Assembly (NCBI RefSeq): GCF_031581265.1
Contig: NZ_JAVLBQ010000001.1
Location: 171,253 to 235,252, forward strand
DNA from: Gracilimonas sp031581265
GTDB taxonomy: Bacteria > Bacteroidota > Rhodothermia > Balneolales > Balneolaceae
Reading direction: 5' to 3'
DNA length: 64,000 nucleotides
Shown here: positions 44,832 to 53,130 of the stretch, in pieces
How positions within the stretch are numbered: position 1 is the stretch's first letter
Layout: every line of letters starts with the position of its first letter
Translations under genes and position numbers: made by a program
The notes under the pieces: model-generated
The model's database searches: none
Seen by the model: only the letters and a program-made list of their open reading frames with translations
What the model was told of the DNA's origin: nothing

Positions 44832-45887
44832 ATGGAAATGACCATTCGCTTATTAAGTGGCCTTATACTTCTGTTGCTGAATGCTTTCTTTGTAGCTTCT
44901 GAATTTGCGCTCACCCGACTCAGGCAATACGACAGGAGAGAACTTGGTAGTAATAATGGAATGGATCGTGCCTGGGAAATGACCAAAACATTGGAAATAT
45001 ATCTCACCTCATGCCAAATTGGGATAACCACAACCAGCATTTTACTTGGTGTAATTGCTGAACCGGCTGTTACCCACATCATAGAATTGTTATTCACTAC
45101 CGAAACCTTAGGTGGAATTTCAACTCATATCATTTCTATCACCCTTTCTGTAGTGGTTATTAATTTTGTTCATACCATTTGGGGCGAACAGGCACCAACT
45201 TACCTTGGTGTTGAACGCGCGAAATCAGTGGCTAAATACACGGCCCGCTCTTTATATTGGTGGACCTATGTTATATATCCGTTTCTTTTGCTGGGCGACA
45301 GAATCAGAAAAGCCACACTGAAATTATTCAATATTGAAATGGAGCGAAGCTGGTTACGTCAGGAATCATCTTCTACTGAAGATATCCGCAGCAAGATGGC
45401 CGAGCTGTTAAAAAGTGGCAATCTTGAAGATGACCGTCAAAAAGAAATTTTGAATGCCCTCGACATCGACAAAATTTCCGTACAGGAAATAATGATTCCC
45501 AGAGAAAACATAGTTAGTATGAGTACCGAAAGGTTATTCATGGAAAATTTAAAAGTTCTTAAAAGGAACATGCATGCCCGATATCCACTGGTTGGAAAAA
45601 CCCTCGATGATTTCAAGGGTATATTGTACACTCCTCAGATTACCGCTAATATTAATGACTTACTGGAAGGAGCTAAAGAATTGGATGATTTCGACTGGCC
45701 TCGGTTGGTTATCGATAAAGAACTTCCGGTTAGTAAACTGATTGACCTTTTTCAGAAGGAGCATCAGGAACTTGCCCTCATTCAAGAAAATGGCCGTACC
45801 ATTGGATTGGTAACATTGACCGATGCCCTGGAAACCATCATTGGAAGTGCAGAGGACCCCCTGGATGTGTTAGATGCTCAGGAATAG
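44832..45887 (+). CDS. CNNM/CBS-domain membrane protein
   Basis: 351 aa from ATG 44832 (MEMTIRLLSGLILLLLNAFF); an earlier TTG at 44787 would add 15 unlikely residues. DUF21/CNNM membrane domain about 1-175 (NAFFVASEFALTRLR), then a CBS pair about 205-345 (DIDKISVQEIMIPRENIV, LVTLTDALETIIG). It lacks the C-terminal CorC/HlyC domain found in the other member at 17.7 kb. Likely divalent cation transport or its control. Confidence 0.85.
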   Translation: MEMTIRLLSGLILLLLNAFFVASEFALTRLRQYDRRELGSNNGMDRAWEMTKTLEIYLTSCQIGITTTSILLGVIAEPAVTHIIELLFTTETLGGISTHIISITLSVVVINFVHTIWGEQAPTYLGVERAKSVAKYTARSLYWWTYVIYPFLLLGDRIRKATLKLFNIEMERSWLRQESSSTEDIRSKMAELLKSGNLEDDRQKEILNALDIDKISVQEIMIPRENIVSMSTERLFMENLKVLKRNMHARYPLVGKTLDDFKGILYTPQITANINDLLEGAKELDDFDWPRLVIDKELPVSKLIDLFQKEHQELALIQENGRTIGLVTLTDALETIIGSAEDPLDVLDAQE

Positions 45888-45904
45888 GTCTTCTTCTACT
45901 CGTT

Positions 45905-45955
45905 CCACAACCACCCGGTTGGGAACGCCAGCGTGGGCCACCCGGTCCACAGAGA
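45905..45955. repeat. G+C-rich intergenic repeat-like sequence
   Basis: Short gap between a CNNM gene and a convergent hydrolase. It carries CCACCCGGT twice (about 45911 and 45939) and GGGAACGCCAGCGTGGGCC, which resembles dispersed GGAACGC-type elements. No terminator with a T run was found. Confidence 0.4.
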
Positions 45956-45985
45956 TAAATGCTTCGCGACCACACGATTAAAAAA

Positions 45986-46834
45986 TCAATCCAACAATCT
46001 TTGCAAACCCTCTTGCAGTTCCGGATGCCGATAAATCCCCCCATGCCCCTGCCCTTGAATCACTTTATAAGAATCTCCCCCTTTCAAGTAATCCGTAAGT
46101 TTAAAAGAGTGTTCTAATGGTAACACTTCATCCTCACCGGCATAAAAAATATGGATGGGCTCCTCAATTTGTTGAATTGCCAAATCTGTTCTTAGTGGGA
46201 ATTTAACCAGAGCATCAGGCAGGAAGGGAAATTGACTGTCTTTTACATCTACAAGGCTGTAAAAGGGAGCCCACAAAATTAGCTTCTTCGGATTAAAATC
46301 TTCTGCAACCTGAGCCGCCACTCCTGAACCCAACGAATAGCCCACCAACACAATATTTTTCTCTCCATATATTGCCGCCATTTCTTTAAATACATACTTA
46401 ATGTCACCAACTAAGTCATCCTCATTATCCAAATCGCCCCGGCTTTTCCCATAGCTTCTGTAATCAGGGTATATCATGTCGTAGCCATTATCTAAAAAGA
46501 GGGTGTATGTATCTGCGTTGGTCCGGTTGGCTCCCTGGTTACCATGTAGGTACATCACCAGTCCTTTGGCTGAATCGGGATCAGTAAATGCATGAATAGC
46601 GTGAATTTTTACATTCGATTCCGGTTCAAACCATCGCTCATTAAAGTCGAAATTATAACCGTATTCGGCACTTTCCGGCAGCTCCCTGGGGTGAAAAATT
46701 ATGGACTCTTGAATCAGATAAAAGTAGCTGCAAATAAGTATGTAAGAGCCTACCAATACAATAAGGCTTGATTTTAAAAAACTTTTTTTTCCATTTAATG
46801 AACAATTACAGGGGAATTGGGGTTGTATTTTCAT
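45986..46834 (-). CDS. membrane-anchored alpha/beta hydrolase (BEM46/ABHD13-like)
   Basis: 282 aa from ATG 46834 (a longer reading to 46927 is not needed). One N-terminal membrane segment (about 18-38, SLIVLVGSYILICSYFYLI), then an alpha/beta hydrolase domain: oxyanion region LHGNQGANRTN (near 98), nucleophile GYSLGSGVA (near 165), acid AGEDEVLP (near 244) and His in GQGHGGIY (near 270). Substrate unknown. Its start codon overlaps the start of the divergent gene at 46833. Confidence 0.87.
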   Translation of the reverse strand: MKIQPQFPCNCSLNGKKSFLKSSLIVLVGSYILICSYFYLIQESIIFHPRELPESAEYGYNFDFNERWFEPESNVKIHAIHAFTDPDSAKGLVMYLHGNQGANRTNADTYTLFLDNGYDMIYPDYRSYGKSRGDLDNEDDLVGDIKYVFKEMAAIYGEKNIVLVGYSLGSGVAAQVAEDFNPKKLILWAPFYSLVDVKDSQFPFLPDALVKFPLRTDLAIQQIEEPIHIFYAGEDEVLPLEHSFKLTDYLKGGDSYKVIQGQGHGGIYRHPELQEGLQRLLD

Positions 46835-47750
46835 GGAAAGCAAACAATTTATAGACATTTTTTTCAAAAAATTCTTCAACGAAGAACTTAAACAAAAAAT
46901 TGAATTAGCTACACTATATGTAGCCACCTTGGGTTTCTTTATTCATTTAGGCGCAGTTTTCTTAAACATGACCGAAGTAATCCAAGTACATCCTCAGTTA
47001 GCGCCTTTTCTTGCAAACCCAATTTCAGCTATATATACCCCTTTCTCTTTTATCCTGTTTTATGAAGTGTATTTACTGATCTACTACTTACCAAGGTCGT
47101 TTTCTGTATCCATCGCCAAACAATATGAAATTGTATCCCTCATAGTCATAAGAAGAATATTCAAAGATATTTCAAATATTGATATTAAGGATGTTAATAT
47201 TTTGAGTACTCAGAACTTGGAATTAGCGTATGACATTACCGGGTTCTTGATTCTATTCTTCCTCATATTCCTGTTCAGATATCTGCTAGTGAAACGTAAA
47301 AATCACACCATAACGCCAAATATCGAGGGATTTATAGTCTATAAAAAACTACTTTGCATACTATTGGTACCTGTTTTCATTTTCCTCTCTATCTATAGTT
47401 TCAGTACCTGGATTATTGAACTAAATCAGCTGAGTTTAGGTAATATTTCAGTCATTACTGATTTCAATAAAATATTTTATAATGAATTCTTCATTGCACT
47501 GATCATCGTTGATGTATTAATCCTAATTGCCTCCTTCAGATATACTGACCGATATAGCTTAATCATTCGTAACACCGGTTTTGTGATCACTACTGTACTG
47601 ATTAGAATAGCATTTTCAACCAGTGGTTTAGCAAATATTGTTCTCCTGGTCACCGGTGTTGGTTTTGGGGTCATAGTTCTTTACCTCTATTCACTGTATG
47701 ATAAAATTGACAAAGGTGAAAGCACTAAAGAAAGTTATTCCTATTTATAA
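46833..47750 (+). CDS. unknown multi-pass membrane protein
   Basis: 305 aa, which I do not recognise. About seven hydrophobic segments are visible (e.g. TLYVATLGFFIHLGAVFL near 28, PISAIYTPFSFILFYEVYLL near 63, ITGFLILFFLIFLFRYLL near 135, LCILLVPVFIFLSIYSF near 172, FIALIIVDVLILIASF near 220, ANIVLLVTGVGFGVIVLYL near 266). N-terminus is basic and amphipathic. It is 130 bp upstream of blh, same strand, next to the rhodopsin genes, so a role related to phototrophy is possible but only by position. Confidence 0.65.
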   Translation: MESKQFIDIFFKKFFNEELKQKIELATLYVATLGFFIHLGAVFLNMTEVIQVHPQLAPFLANPISAIYTPFSFILFYEVYLLIYYLPRSFSVSIAKQYEIVSLIVIRRIFKDISNIDIKDVNILSTQNLELAYDITGFLILFFLIFLFRYLLVKRKNHTITPNIEGFIVYKKLLCILLVPVFIFLSIYSFSTWIIELNQLSLGNISVITDFNKIFYNEFFIALIIVDVLILIASFRYTDRYSLIIRNTGFVITTVLIRIAFSTSGLANIVLLVTGVGFGVIVLYLYSLYDKIDKGESTKESYSYL

Positions 47751-47879
47751 TCAGTTATACCGGACCTAACAGTTCAGGTACTTTTTTCTTCTTTAACTAT
47801 CTTGACATCAAACCACTTTAAGGAACCTATTTCTATGTAATGAAGTTATTTAGAAACTTATTAATAGATCAACATTCTT

Positions 47880-48818
47880 TTGGGAAAAACTTATTCATCG
47901 CTGTTAAAATATCAGGTTCTGGCGGGCGCTTTTGCTATTCTTATAAACCTTCTGTTTGCTGATGTCATTTATGAGTTCAGATTTTGGATACTTGGACTGG
48001 TAATATTAATTATTGGCATGCCTCATGGTGCCCTCGATCATATAATAGCATTTAAAGCTTACAAGGTACCTAAGAATTCTAAAACCCAATGGATCTTTTA
48101 CCTTTCGTATTTAGGAGTTATAGTTTTATATGGGATTTTTTGGATATTTTTCCCTCTTCTAAGTTTTGCTTTCTTTTTAATGATGACTCTCTATCATTTT
48201 GGACAGGCAGATGCCGAACGGTTTTCTTTTTCCGGAATATCGAAGAGCATTCTTTTGTATTCAAGAGGACTAACAGTTGTTGGATTGATATTGTTTGGCA
48301 GCGACCCTTACTATTCATCATCTATTATCGAAGAAGTAACAGGATTTTCACTGGTTAATAACGTCTTTGCTTTTATTGGCCCCGGATATTTGACCCTGTT
48401 TTTCGTTTTGCTATATCCACTATGCTATTTAGCTATCATAGCTATTAAAGAACCTCAGTTAGTAACCAGTTGGTTTACCCTTGATGCAGTTATTGTATCC
48501 CTGATATTTTCGTTGTGTGAACCTATATTCGCGTTTTCAGTTTACTTTGGTGTATGGCATGCATTTAATCACAGCAAAACCATGATGGAATTTATAAGTC
48601 AATACGGACAAGAGACCTCATTCATTTGGTTTTATAAAAACACCTTTTTGTATTCCATTATTTCATATGCCGGGCTGGGAATTCTTTATTTCATCTTAGA
48701 AGCTTTTGGTAATCAGGAACTACTTGTTGCTTTGCTATTTATTTTGATAAGTGTGCTTACCCTTCCCCATATGTTTGTTGTTGAAAAAATGTATGAGAAC
48801 TTTTATTCCACGGAATAA
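47880..48818 (+). CDS. blh: Brp/Blh-family beta-carotene 15,15'-dioxygenase
   Basis: 312 aa, multi-pass membrane protein. The family motif GMPHGALDHIIAF (near 46) holds the iron-binding His residues; further His in MTLYHFGQADAERF and WHAFNHSKTMMEF complete the expected set. It cleaves beta-carotene into two retinals, the rhodopsin chromophore. The frame opens after a stop at 47865; the start is TTG at 47880, there being no earlier ATG in frame. Convergent with the rhodopsin gene across a shared terminator, the usual local pairing. Confidence 0.9.
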   Translation: MGKTYSSLLKYQVLAGAFAILINLLFADVIYEFRFWILGLVILIIGMPHGALDHIIAFKAYKVPKNSKTQWIFYLSYLGVIVLYGIFWIFFPLLSFAFFLMMTLYHFGQADAERFSFSGISKSILLYSRGLTVVGLILFGSDPYYSSSIIEEVTGFSLVNNVFAFIGPGYLTLFFVLLYPLCYLAIIAIKEPQLVTSWFTLDAVIVSLIFSLCEPIFAFSVYFGVWHAFNHSKTMMEFISQYGQETSFIWFYKNTFLYSIISYAGLGILYFILEAFGNQELLVALLFILISVLTLPHMFVVEKMYENFYSTE

Positions 48819-48851
48819 AAAACCCCGCTGGATATACAGCAGGGTTTTATT
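48817..48851. terminator. bidirectional terminator between blh and rhodopsin
   Basis: Stem AACCCCGCTG (48821-48830) / CAGCAGGGTT (48837-48846) with one mismatch, A-run on the left and T-run on the right (TTTTATTT). It serves the two convergent genes. Confidence 0.85.
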
Positions 48852-48876
48852 TGCTCTCTTAATGAATATTCAGACT

Positions 48877-49671
48877 TTAACCAGCAACTGCTTTCTGGCC
48901 AACCTCATATCCTTCCGCTTCAGACTTAGCTCTGGCTATTGCGTATATCATAACACCATAACCCGCTTTAGCAAGTACATCAGCAATTGAATAACCTACC
49001 TGAATTGCGATCTCTGATTCGGCTCCGGTCCATCCAAAAAATGGTGCCATATAGACGATTGGGTAAAAACCCCATGTGGCGAGTAGTAATAACCGTATGT
49101 TTCTAAAAAGAACCTGAACTTTGCCACTCTGATCTGACATAGCTGAACCCAATTCTACCCATAATACATAAACTATGTATATGAATGGAATAGTACTGGC
49201 TAGTCCCCAGAAACCTCTCATTGAGATCATGGAATCTGCCTGAAGAATTTCACCAGGGTAACCTAATAAGATCATTAAAAATGAAGCAATCACAAGCTTT
49301 GTAAGCATACTACTTTGCTTGTTCTTGGCAAGGCCAATTACCAGTACAAGTTCAACCACTAAAAGTGGTACGGTTAAAAGCCAATCAATGTATCGGTAAG
49401 CGTCATTGAAGGGTTTACCCGATGCAATGTAATTACCGGCATCTGTTATCATGTACGCCGCTTCCCAGGAATTGAATATTCTTAGATAATGATACGCGGC
49501 GATACCCACCACCAACGTTGATACCACTAAAGAAATTCTGTACTTGGGTGCCACTCTGTCTCTGGCTAATACAAAAAATACACCGGAAAAAATCATGGCA
49601 GCTATAGCAAATGATAACATATTGTATACCAATGTATACTGCCCAATAGTTAAAGTTGGTTGTTCCAACAT
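48877..49671 (-). CDS. xanthorhodopsin-like light-driven proton pump
   Basis: 264 aa, seven helices. Helix C reads RYIDWLLTVPLLVVE, giving R93, D96 (proton acceptor), T100 and E107 (donor), a DTE-type outward proton pump. H61 matches the His partner of the acceptor. The Schiff-base Lys is K235 in ADVLAKAG, and W200/Y203/P204 form the retinal pocket (TWGFYP). The residue at the proteorhodopsin spectral-tuning position is Leu (L104), predicting green absorption. Gly156 in helix E (FWGLAST) matches xanthorhodopsin Gly156, which leaves room for a carotenoid antenna. Function is inferred from these residues. Confidence 0.93.
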   Translation of the reverse strand: MLEQPTLTIGQYTLVYNMLSFAIAAMIFSGVFFVLARDRVAPKYRISLVVSTLVVGIAAYHYLRIFNSWEAAYMITDAGNYIASGKPFNDAYRYIDWLLTVPLLVVELVLVIGLAKNKQSSMLTKLVIASFLMILLGYPGEILQADSMISMRGFWGLASTIPFIYIVYVLWVELGSAMSDQSGKVQVLFRNIRLLLLATWGFYPIVYMAPFFGWTGAESEIAIQVGYSIADVLAKAGYGVMIYAIARAKSEAEGYEVGQKAVAG

Positions 49672-49807
49672 AGCGTCTCCTTTATAGTTAATGTTAACTA
49701 CTACACAACTTTCAATCTTAAGTGAAAGTTCCTTTGGGCATTTTTCTTGTTGGAATGATTACATCGCAGATTTCATTAGGTACTCGAACTCTAAAAATTA
49801 ACATACT

Positions 49808-49981
49808 ATGAAAACTTCGGACATATTTATATTAGGATCAGCTTTAATTTCAATGATCCTTTCTATCTATTTATGGTTCACTGTAGACAAGGAAGCGGGT
49901 CTTTTTGTAGGACTTTGGGTCCCTTCTCTCTTAGGCTTCGGAATGTATATCAAAAATATATACGGTGGGCAAAATGGATGA
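49808..49981 (+). CDS. tiny two-helix membrane protein (57 aa)
   Basis: ATG at 49808, TGA at 49979-49981. MKTSDIFILGSALISMILSI is a membrane-like start; a second hydrophobic segment is VGLWVPSLLGFGMYI near 35. Starts 136 bases from the divergent rhodopsin start and overlaps the next small gene by 8 bases. Not recognised; coding is supported by the overlap of two clean ORFs with membrane profiles. Confidence 0.55.
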   Translation: MKTSDIFILGSALISMILSIYLWFTVDKEAGLFVGLWVPSLLGFGMYIKNIYGGQNG

Positions 49982-50126
49982 TTCAATAATTTTTTTCAGT
50001 GGTATATTTGCCACCCTTCTTTTTTTAATTGGATATGGTTTAACTATAAAGGAAATGAAAGAGCTTAAAGATGAGCGTGAAACAGATACATTTCCCGAAG
50101 AAAGTAATGCTGAGATCAAAAAATGA
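49974..50126 (+). CDS. tiny one-helix membrane protein (50 aa)
   Basis: ATG at 49974 inside the end of the preceding small gene (ATGGATGA overlap), stop at 50124-50126. One membrane segment (IIFFSGIFATLLFLIGYGL) followed by a charged Glu/Lys-rich tail (EMKELKDERETDTFPEE). Overlap implies coupled translation of the pair. Function unknown. A stem (50109-50133) covers its stop codon. Confidence 0.55.
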   Translation: MDDSIIFFSGIFATLLFLIGYGLTIKEMKELKDERETDTFPEESNAEIKK

Positions 50127-50133
50127 TCTCAGC
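50109..50133 (+). terminator. perfect hairpin at the end of the small membrane gene pair
   Basis: GCTGAGATCA (50109-50118) pairs exactly with TGATCTCAGC (50124-50133) around a 5-base A loop. No T run follows, so an intrinsic terminator or an mRNA 3' stabiliser is possible. It faces the convergent EVE gene end. Confidence 0.5.
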
Positions 50134-50156
50134 TTGATACGAAAATGGTACGCTGA

Positions 50157-50633
50157 TTATTTAATTTCTGCCCCGGCCATCTCATGAATTTTTTTCCATT
50201 CACTTTCACGCACCGGTGTTATAGAGTAACGTCCCAGTCGGAATAGCTCCATATCATCTAAGGCAGCTTCTTCTTTCATGGCATCACGGGTGACTGGGTT
50301 TTCAAACTTCTGAACAAATTTCACGTCCACTAATTGCCAGCGAGGTTCACTTTCAGAGCTTTTTTCATCGAAGTATTTAGAACTCGGATCAAACTGTAGT
50401 GGATCAGGATAAGGCTCGCTGCTAACTTCCATGGTTCCTACAATAACGGGGGTTGAAATGTTGGAATGATAAAATAAAACTCCATCTCCCACATTCATAT
50501 CATCACGCATAAAATTACGTGCCCCATAATTTCTGACTCCGGTCCACGGGGTTTCCCCATCTTCCTCCATGTCATCTATACTATAATCACTCGGTTCCGA
50601 TTTCATTAGCCAATACTGTTTGTCGTCAGCCAT
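50157..50633 (-). CDS. EVE-domain protein (YTH-like modified-base reader)
   Basis: 158 aa, a single EVE domain throughout: KQYWLMKSEPSDYSIDD (near 4), TPWTGVRNYGARNFMRDDM (near 30), VGDGVLFYHSN (near 50). EVE proteins resemble PUA/YTH folds and bind modified bases; many act in defence or RNA control. No endonuclease partner is attached. Stands alone beside the rhodopsin locus. Confidence 0.9.
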   Translation of the reverse strand: MADDKQYWLMKSEPSDYSIDDMEEDGETPWTGVRNYGARNFMRDDMNVGDGVLFYHSNISTPVIVGTMEVSSEPYPDPLQFDPSSKYFDEKSSESEPRWQLVDVKFVQKFENPVTRDAMKEEAALDDMELFRLGRYSITPVRESEWKKIHEMAGAEIK

Positions 50634-50669
50634 AATCTCGATTTATTCTTTTGTTTATGTTCAATTTTA

Positions 50670-50715
50670 AATGTTAAATGCTAAATGTTTCCAACAACAT
50701 TTAGCATTTAACATT
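50670..50715. repeat. 20-bp perfect inverted repeat between EVE and rfbB
   Basis: AATGTTAAATGCTAAATGTT (50670-50689) is the exact reverse complement of 50696-50715, with a 6-base loop. It abuts the rfbB stop (minus strand). No T run, so a dispersed repeat is more likely than a terminator. Confidence 0.7.
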
Positions 50716-50717
50716 AA

Positions 50718-51722
50718 TCATTTAGAATTATATTTGTTCATGTACCACAATATTGTTTGGCGCAGCATTCCGTCAAAATCTTGGGAGGGTTCCCAACCGA
50801 GTTCATTTTTGATTTTTGAGGCATCAATCGCATAGCGGAAATCGTGCCCCAGGCGATCGGTCACAAAAGTAATCAGGTTTTTATAGTCTCCATCCGGACC
50901 TTTCCCAACTTCTTCGTTCAGGATATCACAAATCTTACGCACCAAGTCAATATTCTTCCACTCATTGTTTCCACCGATAGTATATGTTTCTCCGGATTTA
51001 CCTTTTTGAAAAGCAACTTCCAATGCATCACAATGATCATGTACAAACAACCAATCCCGGACATTTTCTCCCTTACCATACACCGGAATTTCATTCTGAT
51101 TCAGCGCATTCCGAATTACAACTGGTATCAACTTCTCACCATGTTGATGGGGGCCGTAATTATTTGAACAGTTCGTAGTCACCACATTCATTCCATAGGT
51201 TTGATGATAAGAACGAACAATGAAATCACTGCTTGCTTTTGAGGCCGAATAAGGTGAATTAGGCGCATATGGAGTCTCTTCGGTAAAAAATCCATCATCC
51301 TCCAATTCTCCATAAACTTCATCGGTTGAGACATGCAGAAATCGATTATTTTTCCAGGCTTCTTCGTCTTCTTTCCAAAGCAATCTACACTCCTCTAAAA
51401 TGTTGAACGTCCCCACAATATTGGACTGAATAAATGGCTCTGGACCTTGAATAGAATTATCTACATGCGACTCAGCTGCCAAATGTATAACCCCCTGCGG
51501 CCTGAAAGTCTGAACCACGTCATGCACTTCATCGCGATTCACCAGGTCTACTTTTTTGAAATAATAGCGCCCTGAATCTTTCAAAGATTTCAAATAAGAA
51601 TGATCAGACGCATAAGTGAGCTTATCTATATTATAGATTTCCCAATCTTCATGATTTTTAAATAAACGCAAAATTAGATTTGAGCCAATAAATCCGGCTC
51701 CCCCTGTTACAATTACTCGCAT
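50718..51722 (-). CDS. rfbB: dTDP-glucose 4,6-dehydratase
   Basis: 334 aa extended SDR. NAD-binding GGAGFIGSN (near 7), active-site SYSASKASSDFIVRSY-type Tyr/Lys (near 160, in PNSPYSASKASSDF) and VSTDEVYGEL (near 133) all present. Converts dTDP-glucose to the 4-keto-6-deoxy sugar. It is the last gene of rfbA-rfbD-rfbC-rfbB, 1 base after rfbC, on the minus strand. Confidence 0.95.
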   Translation of the reverse strand: MRVIVTGGAGFIGSNLILRLFKNHEDWEIYNIDKLTYASDHSYLKSLKDSGRYYFKKVDLVNRDEVHDVVQTFRPQGVIHLAAESHVDNSIQGPEPFIQSNIVGTFNILEECRLLWKEDEEAWKNNRFLHVSTDEVYGELEDDGFFTEETPYAPNSPYSASKASSDFIVRSYHQTYGMNVVTTNCSNNYGPHQHGEKLIPVVIRNALNQNEIPVYGKGENVRDWLFVHDHCDALEVAFQKGKSGETYTIGGNNEWKNIDLVRKICDILNEEVGKGPDGDYKNLITFVTDRLGHDFRYAIDASKIKNELGWEPSQDFDGMLRQTILWYMNKYNSK

Positions 51723-51723
51723 A

Positions 51724-52269
51724 TCAGAATAAATCCTTTTCTTTTAATGATGAAAATAATGGAAGTTTTCGATCTTTTTCGGATAAAATTGGTCTGCTTA
51801 CATCCCAGTTGATCCTAATTTCAGGGTCATCCCATCTAACCCCTCGCTCACCTTTGGCATTGTAATAATCAGAGCACTTATACGATACAATCGCTTCATC
51901 AGAAAGCACAGAAAAACCGTGGGCAAAACCCACCGGAACATAAAGCATTCTTTTGCTCACATCCGATAACTTAACTGCTACATAATTTCCAAATGAAGAC
52001 GACTCCTTCCTCAAATCTACCGCTACATCTAAGATTGATCCTTTTAAACACTGAACCAATTTCGCCTGTGGGTTTTCAATTTGATAGTGCAATCCCCGAA
52101 CAGTGTCTTTATATGATTTGGAGACGTTATCCTGTACAAAGTCATGTTCAATCCCCGCATCATAAAGTTGCTCTTTACGGTAGGATTCAAAGAAATACCC
52201 CCGGTCATCTTCAAAGACCTTAGGTTCTATAATCTTTACAGCTGGAATTCTTGTTTCAGTTATATTCAT
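51724..52269 (-). CDS. rfbC: dTDP-4-dehydrorhamnose 3,5-epimerase
   Basis: 181 aa from ATG 52269 (MNITETRIPAVKIIEP); the longer open frame to 52311 runs into rfbD. Cupin fold; catalytic His is in VRGLHYQIENPQAKLV (near 60) and Tyr/Asp further on (VPVGFAHGFSVLSDEA near 113). Overlaps rfbD by 4 bases. Confidence 0.95.
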   Translation of the reverse strand: MNITETRIPAVKIIEPKVFEDDRGYFFESYRKEQLYDAGIEHDFVQDNVSKSYKDTVRGLHYQIENPQAKLVQCLKGSILDVAVDLRKESSSFGNYVAVKLSDVSKRMLYVPVGFAHGFSVLSDEAIVSYKCSDYYNAKGERGVRWDDPEIRINWDVSRPILSEKDRKLPLFSSLKEKDLF

Positions 52270-53129
52270 GTATCTAATTCGCCCAACAATTGTTTTAAAC
52301 CTTCTTGCCACTCAATAAGAGTAGCGCCGGGAATGTTAGCAATTTTTTTAGTACTTAACAGGGAAAAAGCAGGTCTTGTTGCTTTAGTGGGAAATTCAGA
52401 ACTACTTACTCCATTTACTTGTACTTGCATTCCGGTTTGTCTGAAAATTTCTTTAGCGAACTCAAACCATGTAATTTTTCCATGAGAAGTTATATGATAT
52501 ATCCCTGATTTTTTTTCCTCAACCAAATTCCAGCAGTTTTTAACTAAATTTGCAGTGAAGGTGGGGCAACCATACTGGTCGTTTACTACATTAAGCTCTT
52601 TTCTTTCTTCTCCCAAACGAAGCATCGTTTTTACAAAGTTATTTCCATATTTACCACACAGCCAGCTGGTGCGACAAATGATATAGTCGCAACCCGAGTC
52701 TTTAATCGCATTTTCTCCTGCCAGCTTACTTGCACCATAGGTATTTATGGGATCGGTGGGATAATCCTCCGGATAACCATTGGGTAATTTTTTTTGATCT
52801 TTTTCCTTTCCCGGAAACACATAGTCTGTTGAAAATTCGATGAGTTTAACTCCACTTTCAGCACTGTAGTTGGCCAGATTTTGCACCCCTTCATAATTTA
52901 CAGCAAAAGCCTCTTCTTTCTCCACCTCAGCCTGGTCAACGTTAGTGTATGCCGCACAATTTATAATGTAACCGGGCTTTAGATTGTTTAGCACCCGTCG
53001 TACATCCTGATGATCGGTAAGATCAAAATCAGAAGGTGGTAAGGAAATAAATTCAACTTCCTTTTTGTTCAGGAACCGGACCCATTCACTGCCAAGTTGT
53101 CCTGTGCCGCCCGTCACTAAGATTCTCAT
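52266..53129 (-). CDS. rfbD: dTDP-4-dehydrorhamnose reductase
   Basis: 287 aa SDR. NADPH motif TGGTGQLGSEW (near 6), active site TYGASKLAGEN (near 128), STDYVFPG (near 101). Final step to dTDP-L-rhamnose for cell-surface polysaccharide. Overlaps rfbC; 1 base after the rfbA stop. Confidence 0.95.
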   Translation of the reverse strand: MRILVTGGTGQLGSEWVRFLNKKEVEFISLPPSDFDLTDHQDVRRVLNNLKPGYIINCAAYTNVDQAEVEKEEAFAVNYEGVQNLANYSAESGVKLIEFSTDYVFPGKEKDQKKLPNGYPEDYPTDPINTYGASKLAGENAIKDSGCDYIICRTSWLCGKYGNNFVKTMLRLGEERKELNVVNDQYGCPTFTANLVKNCWNLVEEKKSGIYHITSHGKITWFEFAKEIFRQTGMQVQVNGVSSSEFPTKATRPAFSLLSTKKIANIPGATLIEWQEGLKQLLGELDT

Positions 53130-53130
53130 A

